Shown in pieces: positions 53,145-64,000 of a DNA stretch of 64,000 nucleotides. Numbering within the stretch: the stretch's first letter is position 1; each line of letters starts with the position of its first letter. The position numbers and the translations under genes were made by a program. A model generated the notes under the pieces. It worked only from the letters and a program-made list of their open reading frames with translations, was not told the DNA's origin and did no database searches. The stretch covers positions 30,543,501-30,607,500 of the forward strand of contig NC_068557.1 of the NCBI RefSeq assembly GCF_022201045.2. Reading direction: 5' to 3'. The DNA is from Citrus sinensis. Taxonomy: Eukaryota; Streptophyta; Magnoliopsida; Sapindales; Rutaceae.

Positions 53145-55144
53145 TACCTGGCCATTTTTGAGACTTTAATAGCATATGGTTGGTTTCCATTCATTCGTGT
53201 TAGTGTTACAGTGGGCAAGTCTATTTTTCATTTCAAATTCATATGATCTTTTATTGATTGTGTACATGGAATGGTGTGAAATCAATTTGTTTCTGGCATG
53301 TATAACAAACGGCAATGTAATCGAACTGGTCAGGAGTTGGGGATTGACCTGTTCATTTTTACTTCTTTTTTTTTCCCTGTTACTGTATATTATGACAGAA
53401 AAATTATTTATACTAATGTAAATATATGCAGTCTTTCTGTCGGGATGAGTCAGATGCCTTTCTAGAATGTTAAAATACAAGACCAAAACCCGTACGGTTT
53501 CTCTCGTCCAGATTTCTTACCACTTAGCAATTTGCGCTGCTAATCAATGGCACGTAATGTTGATTCTGTCGTCATGTCATGACTCATGCTCTTGTTGCAC
53601 GCTAGGGCAATGGCAATCAAGAATCATCACTTGCTGTAAACAGTTGAAGGGTGCCTCTTAAATATAACTTTCATTGGGTCAAACTAAACAAACTTTTGGG
53701 CATGTTTGAGATTGGGTGCCGTGGCTTTCAATCTGCGGCTACAACTAGTATGAAATCATCAAACACGGGACTATAATATAGATGAATTTGCCACGTTGGT
53801 CCAGAGCTGTTTCTAATGTTGTCAAGTTTTAGCTTACCAAACCCACTCGTCCTTCGCCTGTCAATTTCCACACCAACCTAATCTCAAATGCTACAAATCC
53901 CATTAAAGACGCATGCTCACAGACAGCTGCTAAAACAAAACGGACAATATCCACAGCATATGTGACATGGTAATGTTCATAATTGTCGGCCAACTAAATC
54001 TAATATCTCTAATGGGTATCACTTACGAGTTCATGATTCTTGTTGTGGTTGTTAACGGTCATGTTATCCCATTATGAACACCGTACAAGATGAGATGCAC
54101 CGACAATGCCATTCGCAGATTGAAGTAATCTGTTTGGCTTGAACAATTACGCGTCAAATGACGATTATGGGAGATTTGAGATCCCTATATTATGAATGAA
54201 GAAAGAAACGACGAGCAACAAAGTCATGGAGTTATTGTTCTGTACTAGCATTTTATTGGGAGGGTGAAACAGAAACACTCTTCTCATCTAGGCTACATTA
54301 ATTGAAAAAACAAAAAGTTAATGATATAAAGTTAGGATATAGAGGTTGAGTGCTTAATGATTTTTCATTTTTATTATTACTTATTTATTGATATTATAAA
54401 AATATATCATCAATGATATTATAAAATCAATCAGTTATTCTAAAATATATGATAATAATTTATTAATGACACATCTATAACTGCTATTAATTAATGACGT
54501 CTTATTTGACATGTAAATTTTTAAAAAAAATACTCTTTTAGTTCATATATTTTAAGTTAAATATTTGTTTAGTTCTTATATTTTAAAAAATATTTTCAAA
54601 CATCCTTAATATTAAATATATGACACTTACACCCTTATTTTTCTTTATTTTAACGATAATACCCTTACTTCAATTTTAAGGACTTTAATTTATTTATTTA
54701 TAAAAAAAGTTCATTAACAAATTAACCAATAATTTTTTATTAACAAATTAATCAACCGTTATTAGTATGAAAGAATTAGTCATTTTCATACTATTACAAC
54801 AATCTTGTTAATAATCATTTATATTAAAAAATTAATTTATCAAATTAACCCAAAAATAAAATAATAACAAAAAATTTACATTTATTTTTATTTTACTTTT
54901 AAAATTAATTTTTTGTTAAATTTTTATAGGTAAATTAATTAATATTTTAAAAAAATAGTATAAAAAAATGAATATAACGTATTTAACAATACCCTACAAA
55001 TTTTGTATCCCCCTAACAATATTTTGTCACACTTGTGCTTAGTTAGTTTAACAGCTCATCAAAAGGAAAGCTTCAAGCTCTTCATTTCAATACAATTGCA
55101 ATTGATAATGCAAATGCAAATGGCCAAATGCAAATGATGCGCTG
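53145..55144. other. Intergenic spacer between IQD9 and the Nudix array
   Basis: The first few hundred bases should be the IQD9 3' UTR. A segment near 53695-53750 (GGGCATGTTTGAGATTG and following) resembles the end of a miniature element but has no visible partner. From 54340 to 55010 the sequence is very AT-rich. No gene seen. Confidence 0.5.
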
Positions 55145-57646
55145 ATGATCTCTTTTCTAAGAAAACTCCCGTTTAGCAAAATCATGGACTCATCGTCAAC
55201 AGTAGCCTCTTCCAAGACACAAAGACTGGTTGCCTTAGCCCAACAGTTGCGTCTCTACAAGCCGCCACCTCCTTTTGATGAAATGGAGGAACAACAAATT
55301 CAAGAAACTGCAGGCAAGGTGGTTTCTCAAGTGGGGTTTCAAGAATCTGTCACTCCAATTATTAAGGACCCTGAAAGGTTTAGACCCAAGAAAGCTGCTG
55401 TTTTGATCTGTCTCTTTGAAGGAGATGCTGGTGATTTGAGGGTCATTCTCACTAAGAGGTCTTCTAGAATGTCTACTCACTCTGGTCTGTAATTTTTACA
55501 GCCACACCCTTTTGTTTGGTGAAAATTTTGTTGATTTTTTTATTCTTTGTTATGGTGTTCTTATTGAACGATGAAAATATTAGCCTGATTGGGGAGTTGT
55601 TTATTGAATGGAGGAGTTTTATTTAGTTCTTGAGAAAATTCTGGGTTTCGAAGGAAGAGAAAGATAAGGTTTTGAATCAGTTGCTTTGATTGCTTCCACA
55701 GAATCAAGTCGAGTATTACTGAGATTTGAAATTGTGAATTTTTTTTCTTTTTTTTTTTTTTGAAAACTGAGGGGAATATATGCAAAAGAATGTGAAAATG
55801 AGACTTTTGAAGTTTTGATGAAAGAGTGATAGTTTTCGGTTGTGAAATACTTGTTTAACTAGAGCATTAGTTATCAGATAATATTTGAAATTTTAATTTC
55901 TTTTTTTCCCTTCACTTTCTGGTAACTAATTGGAGATTGAGTGCAGGACGACGATTTTGGAATGGAATTTTTGGTGATTGGCCACTGGCCTGAATGGATG
56001 TATTTGGTTGCAGGAGAAATTTCATTGCCTGGTGGGAAGGCAGAAGAGGGTGACAGGGATGATGGGGATACTGCAACAAGGGAGGCTAAGGAGGAAATTG
56101 GGTTGGATCCTTTGCTTGTGGAAGTTGTAACTGTTCTTGAACCATTCTTGTCAAAGGTATGGAAGGATGTTTCTTCTATGCTCCTATTTTGTTTTCATAA
56201 TTTTGTGTTACAATTAAAAGTAGAAGGAAAATCTCAAGATATGCTGATGCTGTTAATTGATTTGAAATATATGTGATTTGGCTGGGTGTGAATCAGGGGA
56301 ATTTTGTGATACAATTGAAGGTGATGTGAATCGTGTGATTTGTCAAAAACCTTAAGTTGCTCTTCTTATATAACCTTATCATGGAGAAGCTGAATGTATA
56401 TGGTTTTAAGTAGGTAATAAACTTTTGATAAATCCTCTAATAAGTTTCTGCTTAAACAGTCAATTTTTCAACTACCAAGGTTTGGTTGCCCAGGGGGACT
56501 GGGGTATGATGGGTTACTGTATTCTGCTGCCTGGATTACAAGGAATTAGATTGGTAATCGAGGAGCCATGTGAGAACTCCTGTATGACTGGGAATGTTGC
56601 TGGGGGTTTGGGGCCATAAATTACAAGGATGAAAAAGATAGGACAATTCTGGAAAGATGGGGGTGTTTCTTAAACTTTGTACATTACCTTGAACTTTGAG
56701 AGTTGATTGTCGATGTTAATATGACTGGCAAGCAAACTTTATCTGACAGTCCTCGTTTCAAAGTGCAAAATTGTTTGCATTTCCTACTTGCATTCTTGTA
56801 TGCATGAACCATTAGGTCTTTCAGATGCATACAACCTGTTCATAGATTAATAACTTGTCCATCTCTTAATCTTGATTTACACATTTAATGTCTTATGAGG
56901 ATCTGCTTGGTTCTGTTTAGCCATATTGATCCAAACGTACTCCTGTTTTGGGGTAGAATGAACTTGCATCCTCATTTATGTTGCAACTTCTGGTTTTTGA
57001 CCAACTCACTCTTTTCGGGGACTTATTTGCACACATATGTTTATACATGCTTTAGTCTTTGGATTTCATTCCATCATAAAGGGATTAAAAAAAGGAAAAG
57101 CATCTCATTGATTAAAGATACAATTTAATAGTTTTATCTTTCAGCTTTACTTTTTGGGTTTAGCAGTCACTTCCTTTCTGTGCAGCACCTCCTTAGAGTA
57201 GTTCCTGTTATAGGCATACTTAGCAATAAAAAGGCATTCACGCCTACTCCCAATCCTGCTGAAGTGGAAGAAGTGTTTGATGCTCCCTTGGAAATGTTTA
57301 TCAAGGTTTTTCTTCTCTGGCGTTATCTAAACCTTTTATTCTGATAATTACTACAAGTACTAACACGTAAGTGTTGTTATAATTATTTTATTTTAAGAAA
57401 GTGTTCAAAATATTTGGTCAGGATGAAAACCGAAGAGATGAGGAGAGAGAATGGATGGGAGAGAAATTTCTGCTTCACTTCTTTGACTATGAATATGAAA
57501 ACAAGAAGTACTTGATTTGGGGTTTAACTGCCGGCATTCTGATTAGAGCTGCATCAGTGGTCTACCAGAAGCCACCTGCATTTATAGAGCAAAACCCAAA
57601 GTTCAAGTTTCCGACTGTTATAAACAAAGATACTATAGTCCCTTGA
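55145..57646 (+). CDS. NUDT22: Nudix hydrolase, NUDT22-like copy 1 (CoA diphosphatase-type)
   Basis: Nudix enzyme of the NUDT11/15/22 group, whose better-known members cleave CoA and its derivatives to phosphopantetheine and 3',5'-ADP. Four coding exons: 55145-55484, 56014-56156, 57186-57305 and 57422-57646, for 275 residues. A conserved lead-in (AAVLICLFEG, LTKRSSRMSTHSGEISLPGG) is followed by the Nudix box core REAKEEIGL (136-144). The C-terminal blocks are VPVIGIL, EVEEVFDAPLEMF and the WMGEKFLLHFFDYE helix. The first ATG gives a basic, hydrophobic lead MISFLRKLPFSKI that could target an organelle. A second in-frame ATG at 55184 starts MDSSSTV, matching copies 2 and 3 in length, and may be the main start. 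Confidence 0.93.
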
Positions 57647-58907
57647 AAGAATTTGTAGAAACATTGTTGGCTTGTACTCCAAATAATATCTGCAATAAAT
57701 CCACCATGACCCAGATTTATTGAATGAAATGGGTTTGTGATATTTTGTTGTATGTGTTAAAAGTAGTAACTGCAATGCATATGTCATGCTTTGATGTCCC
57801 TAAACAGAGGAGACAGAGGAGGCCAAATATGATCAGATTCAAGAAGGCAATTGGCATCAAGTGCCGAGAATTAAGCAGAGAGATAGAACAAAATAACATA
57901 CTTGTGGGAGCTGTTGCCTTTAGCTTTACTCAGGTTTGTTGTTAAATGATTTGAAACTTTCAATTTTATGCAACTCTCATTTACCAGGTTTTTTGTGCAG
58001 GATCTGGATCTCGGCACAAAGATCTGCATGTTTCCTCATCAAATACTGTAGATGAGTTTATCCATAACGTAAAGATTCCCCTCATCAGTCATCAAATTTG
58101 AAGCTAACAGTCTTAACACCACCGAGACAAACACATTTCGGTTGCTTCTGTGAGAGCTGAAACTTGTTCACATTTGATTTTCTTTTCCGGTTGGAAACGT
58201 TAGAGAGGAGTAAATGGGTTTTGGCTAAGAGCTAGAAAACTGTGAGAAGCTGAAGTTGCTTTCCTTTGCTATTAAAGTGATTATTTCTCTCTAATTATTG
58301 ATAAATGTTCATCAATCTCTCTTGTTGTTATTCACATCCTTGTTTCGTCTTGTTTCAGTTTGATCTACACGTATATGTTTTGTTAATCTCTAAGAAAATG
58401 ACTAAGAGAAACTGTCTGCTCCAAGAAAAAGAGACTACCCTGGAGATATTGAAACTAAAATCCATTTGTTTGCCCAGCTTTCAGGATAGACAACTGATTT
58501 TATTGTATTATAAATTTTTTAATAAGTAAATAATAATTGTCTCTGTGCAGTGTCTTCAACAAAAGAAGTAGCAATTCCAAGCAAAAAATTATTCAATTGT
58601 TTCCCCAAATTAGATGGATGGAAAATGGCATGAATCACCATGCCAAATTGAACGATTAGTTTGTAATTTGTACCATTACCGGTGGTCCGGTAAGTGATCT
58701 TTCTTTAGAGGGCCCAAGCCCAATTCCATCCAATATGAGAAAGAGAAATTATGGCTGATTGTGTGAATTTCCCAAAGATATTATTTGTCCATTTTTCATA
58801 CCGAAAGCGTAGGATTTTGACCAACAGAACATGCTTATTGTTTGCAAGTTGCTAGAGCATTTAACTCTATTGAAAACTATTAACTGTAAAGATCAGAACT
58901 GTTGTTG
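57647..58907. other. Spacer between Nudix copies 1 and 2
   Basis: It contains a protein-like run on the plus strand near 57800-57940 (MIRFKKAIGIKCRELSREIE). A second possible exon starts after an AG near 58001 (DLDLGTKICMFPHQIL). I recognise no family, and the run could be chance or a decayed exon pair. The rest is AT-rich. Confidence 0.3.
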
Positions 58908-59039
58908 ACCATACGTTTGTATGTGCTTAATAATTGACCATTATTCATCAAAGTGAATCTTCTTCAAACTTCCACCATATGTCTGTATGTGCTTAATCAT
59001 TGTCCGTTATTCATCAAAGTGAGTCTTCTTCAAACTACC
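58908..59039. repeat. 66-bp tandem duplication upstream of Nudix copy 2
   Basis: Two head-to-tail copies (58908-58973 and 58974-59039), each starting ACCATA and containing TTCATCAAAGTGA and TCTTCTTCAAACT. They differ at several positions, so the duplication is not brand new. It ends 26 bases before the start codon, in the likely 5' UTR or promoter. Confidence 0.9.
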
Positions 59040-59065
59040 AAGGCAATTTAGCAGAGTCAAATCCA

Positions 59066-60756
59066 ATGGAGTCGTCGTCCAAATCCAACATACAGAGACT
59101 GATTGTGATAGCCCAACATTTACGCGATTACAAGGGACCACCTTCTACTTATGATCAAATGGAGCAAAAAATCCGGGAAACTTCAGGCAAGGTGACTTCC
59201 CTAGTGGGGTCTCAAGAATCTGCTTCTCCAACAGTTAGGTACGCAAAAACGTTTAGACCCAAGAAAGCTGCGGTTTTGGTATGTCTCTTTGAAGGAGATA
59301 ACGGTGAACTGAGGGTTATACTCACAAAGAGGGCTTCAAGGTTGTCTACTCACTCGGGTTAGTATTGTTTTGGATAAAGAAGATGTTTAACTTGTTAAAA
59401 TTTGATATTTCGTCCTTGTTGATTATGAAATGAAAATGATGAAGGTTGTAGAAATATCATACTCAGTTTATCATTTCTTTATTTTTTGCTGTGTGTGATT
59501 TATATTTGCTTTGTGGAAAATTTATGGAACGCAAAAGAAGAAGAAAGTTAAGTTTTGGACTTTTGAATCAATCAGTTACTTTGATTGCTATTGTAGGAAC
59601 AATTGAATTTTATATTGACCTGGAATCGTGGATATCATAATTATATTCTTCTCGAGGTTTGCTTTAAATTTGGGAATGGAAGAAAAAGTGAACTAAATCT
59701 TCACTCTTTTTCTATGGATTTCTAGGGAGGTAGTGGCAAATTTGACTCACTTGAGCAATATCCTTTATTGAGGTTCCGTTGTAAAGCAGAACATTTTAAA
59801 TCTTTGTATTATTTTCATGATAAAAGCGTGGTAGCTTCATTGCAGTTTGAGTTCGTGGACTTATTAATTGCATTAGTTATGGGGTAAATTTGAGACTTTA
59901 AATTCTTTTGCTCGTTCCTTTTTCTTTCCATGAACAAACGGAAACTTAATAGATCATGATGTTGATTGTGGAAGGAACTATGGAAATATTGGTTATTTAT
60001 TGGTCGTTTAAGTGATTGGATTCTTGGTTACAGGAGAAGTTTCATTGCCAGGTGGGAAGGCAGAGGAGGGTGATGAGGATGATGGGGAAACTGCGACAAG
60101 GGAGGCTAAAGAGGAAATTGGGTTGGATCCTTCACTTGTGGATGTTGTAACTGTTATTGAACCATTCTTGTCTAAGGTATTGAAGGATTTTTTGTGTATG
60201 CTCTCTTATTTTGTTTCTTTTCTATTGGTTAATAAGAGGTATATGGCGAAATGGGTTCAGATGAGTTATGTGATTTCTGTAAAATTTGATCAGTAATCAG
60301 CATTCATTACTTGTCTGTGCAGTACCTACTCAGAGTAGTACCTGTAATAGGCATACTTCACAATAGGAAAGCATTTAAGCCTACCCCAAATCCTGGAGAA
60401 GTGGAAGAAGTATTTGATGCTCCCTTGGAAATGTTTCTTAAGGTTTTCTTCGCACATTGTCTAGTCTTTGTTATTTTCTTTTCATGTTATGATTGTTTTT
60501 TTAAGAATTATGTTTGAAATGTTTGTTTCAGGATGAAAATAGAAGAGTTGAGGAGAAAGAATGGATGGGAGAGAAGTATCTATTGCACTACTTCAATTAT
60601 GAACAAAAGAACAAGAAGTATCTGATATGGGGTATTACTGCTGCCATTTTAGTTAGGGCCGCATCAGTGGTGTACCAAAAGCCACCAGCTTTTGAGGAGG
60701 GGAACCCTAAGTTCAAGTTTCCTAAAGATGTAAACAGAGATACTTTTATGTCGTAG
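59066..60756 (+). CDS. NUDT22: Nudix hydrolase, NUDT22-like copy 2
   Basis: Second tandem copy, with predicted coenzyme A diphosphatase-type activity. Four coding exons: 59066-59357, 60034-60176, 60323-60442 and 60532-60756, for 259 residues. Exons 2, 3 and 4 are exactly as long as in copy 1 (143, 120, 225), and intron phases agree. It contains LTKRASRLSTHSGEVSLPGG, then REAKEEIGL and WMGEKYLLHYFNYE. I start it at the ATG of MESSSKSN; the frame is open further upstream through the 66-bp duplication but has no ATG there. The N-terminus is shorter than that of copy 1 and lacks the hydrophobic lead, so its location in the cell could differ. Very similar to copy 1 along exons, especially exon 2. 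Confidence 0.93.
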
Positions 60757-61329
60757 AAGGATTCAAATTAAATTTTTCTAAGTTGTATTTTTCCTAATAA
60801 ACTTCTGCAATAAATTATAAATCCACCTCATCTAGCGTGAAGCAACCCCTCTTAAGGGAAGGAACTTGGCATAATCTGTTCAAACTGCAAATATGTTCCT
60901 CAACAGAGCCAAATATATACCCTATTTGCGCCCGTTCCCATAATGCTTCCAATTAAACTCCTCCAGTTGCACAAGTTGTGTAATATTTTATATAGGTGCA
61001 CAATAATTTTATTTTTTATTTTATTGGGGTGAGAAAGGGTATAACTTCAATTAACTTAAACATGTGGAACCGGCAGTTTCCATATTCATTTTACTTCCAT
61101 GCGCTCGATGAATGAAGGTTGTGTTGAAAAAGAAGAAAATTTTGAATCTTTTGTTTTGTTTCTTTGCATGTAAGAGAAGCAATATTTTGACCCTCATTGA
61201 GTTAAAAGTATCAATAGTTGTAAAATGGCTCATTCCATCGGACGCCAAGACTTCTGTAATAACTTGGGGGTGTCATAAGATAGCATTAGACTTCAATTTC
61301 ATCTGTTTCTTTTTGTCCTTTGGCAACCA
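60757..61329. other. Spacer downstream of Nudix copy 2
   Basis: Contains the probable 3' UTR of copy 2 and then ordinary mixed sequence. No gene seen until the Nudix relic that follows. Confidence 0.6.
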
Positions 61330-61334
61330 ATAGG

Positions 61335-61510
61335 AGATATATTGAACGACGAAGATCTGGGAATTGGGGCGTCAATAATTGGTTACTGGAGTAAGCGGAT
61401 GTCTCTGGTCGCAGTTCATTGGCAGGCGGGAAGGCAGAGGAGGATGATAAGGTCATAAGGATGACTAGGAGACTGCACTGAGAGAGGCAAAGGAGGAGAT
61501 AAGGGCAAAA
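61335..61510 (+). pseudogene. Nudix exon 2 relic (NUDT22-like)
   Basis: The sequence GGCAGGCGGGAAGGCAGAGG followed by AGGATGATAAGG, then GAGAGGCAAAGGAGGAGATA, matches exon 2 of the intact copies around SLPGGKAEEGD and REAKEEI. The preceding bases (AACGACGAAGATCTGGGAAT and following) match the end of intron 1 in copy 1 near 55946. Shifts and stops break the frame. Exons 1, 3 and 4 are absent, so a fourth copy was largely deleted. Confidence 0.8.
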
Positions 61511-62075
61511 CTCATTTGTTAAGTTACTGATGCAGGATCTGATAATGGGTATGATGAGCTTGTTTGGTCCTCGTCTGACACCATTAAGGAATTGTTGATG
61601 ACTACAACCACCTAACACCATAACACTATAGCATCGCAGTTCCTTAGCATATAAGCTGCTTTATACAAGAACTGATTGTTTTACCTTTTTTTTTAAAAAA
61701 AAAAAATTTAATGCCAGAATAGATAGATCAAATATTAAGCACAGAGCTAGAAAAGCCGATTTAACTTTGATAATAAGGATAGATAATTTCTCTCAACCAA
61801 TTTATAAATTGATCTAGGTTGAATATTTGGTATTAAAATTTGGCAATTGTAAATTAAAAATTATAATATTAAAATATTTAATAAATAATATTTTAAAAAT
61901 TAAGTTGATTTAACATATAACAAAAAATTTATAATATCTTAATCATTTTAACAATTTTTTTATTTAAAATTTATATTTAATAGACGCTGTCAAAGAGGAC
62001 TTACGCGTCGAGTTTGTTTGTAAAGAGGCTGGGGCTACAAAGAAATAAAATAATAACAAAACAAAGCTCATTGCC
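61511..62075. promoter_or_regulatory. AT-rich spacer and presumed promoter of Nudix copy 3
   Basis: Mostly AT-rich from 61690 to 61990. The last 70 bases are more balanced and should hold the 5' UTR of copy 3. No other gene. Confidence 0.35.
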
Positions 62076-63612
<1,537 letters not shown>

Positions 63613-64000
63613 AAGCTACAGCATTTTCTAAATGGGTTTTGCATCACATTGTTCTTCCTTGAGTAATCAATTGATGAATGCATTATTCCTAATCATATTA
63701 CTGAAGATTAAAATACATATCTTTTCAAGCTTCTTCAGTATAGATGTTGTTTCTCTGCTGAAACTAAATCCTGACGACGTAAAGCCCCCTGCAGGGCGAT
63801 ATTTGTAGATTGTTGGTGCATAAAAAGCAGCAAGTCGGTCATTTTGTCAAACATGTAATCTGCATCTTAAGACAAATTTGTCATTGGTCAAACCATGTTT
63901 AATCTGATAAAGAGCAACTTAAACCCTTAGGCTCTATTTGGATGATCGGAATGGATTAAATTAACTCTTTGGATTAAATTGAATTATATTATAATATAGT
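63613..64000. other. 3' spacer; possible miniature-element end at the window edge
   Basis: The 3' UTR of copy 3 should lie at the start. From about 63930 the motif AGGCTCTATTTGGATGATCG resembles the terminus of many plant miniature elements, but the element would continue beyond the window and cannot be confirmed. Confidence 0.35.

Noticed and set aside
53695-53760. Miniature-element terminus near 53.7 kb
   Set aside because: Only one end-like motif is visible; no inverted partner or target duplication was found.
55941-56013. Longer version of Nudix copy 1 exon 2
   Set aside because: The open extension lies in intron 1, and the CAG at 56011-56013 gives the join seen in all three copies.

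Overview
The window is nuclear DNA from a eudicot plant. Genes have many exons with canonical GT-AG introns, introns and spacers are AT-rich, miniature inverted-repeat elements and microsatellites sit between genes, and every recognisable protein is a plant family member. A rosid is likely, but I cannot name the species from sequence alone.

Layout, left to right: the 5' three exons of a class III peroxidase (PER19-like, minus strand, running off the left edge); a Mutator-type transposon of about 3.7 kb with long terminal inverted repeats, carrying a nested hAT-type miniature element; ATP11, the mitochondrial F1-ATPase assembly factor (plus); two further inverted-repeat miniature elements; an API5-like gene of 15 coding exons (plus); a minus-strand tandem cluster of clade II glutamate receptor-like (GLR) genes with one rearranged relic, one recently disabled copy and one intact 920-codon-scale gene; the DEAH-box helicase DEAH9/DHX35 with 23 coding exons (plus); a SPEAR/TIE-type EAR repressor gene with a GC-AG intron (minus); a tRNA gene; an IQD9-like calmodulin-binding protein gene (plus); and a tandem array of three intact NUDT22-like Nudix hydrolase genes with a Nudix exon relic between the second and third (plus).

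From memory of the Arabidopsis gene order, PER19, ATP11, API5, TIE4, IQD9 and NUDT22 lie in the same order on chromosome 2 (about At2g34060 down to At2g33980). The window therefore looks like a conserved ancestral block into which the GLR cluster and DEAH9 are interposed and in which the Nudix gene has been amplified. The genes are independent housekeeping, signalling and stress loci, not one pathway; I found no operon-like or novel defence system. The most informative parts are the two tandem families, which show birth and decay of copies, and the young nested transposons with readable target-site duplications.

Exon coordinates were worked out by eye from splice consensus, reading-frame continuity and known protein family sequence; each complete gene model sums to a whole number of codons.
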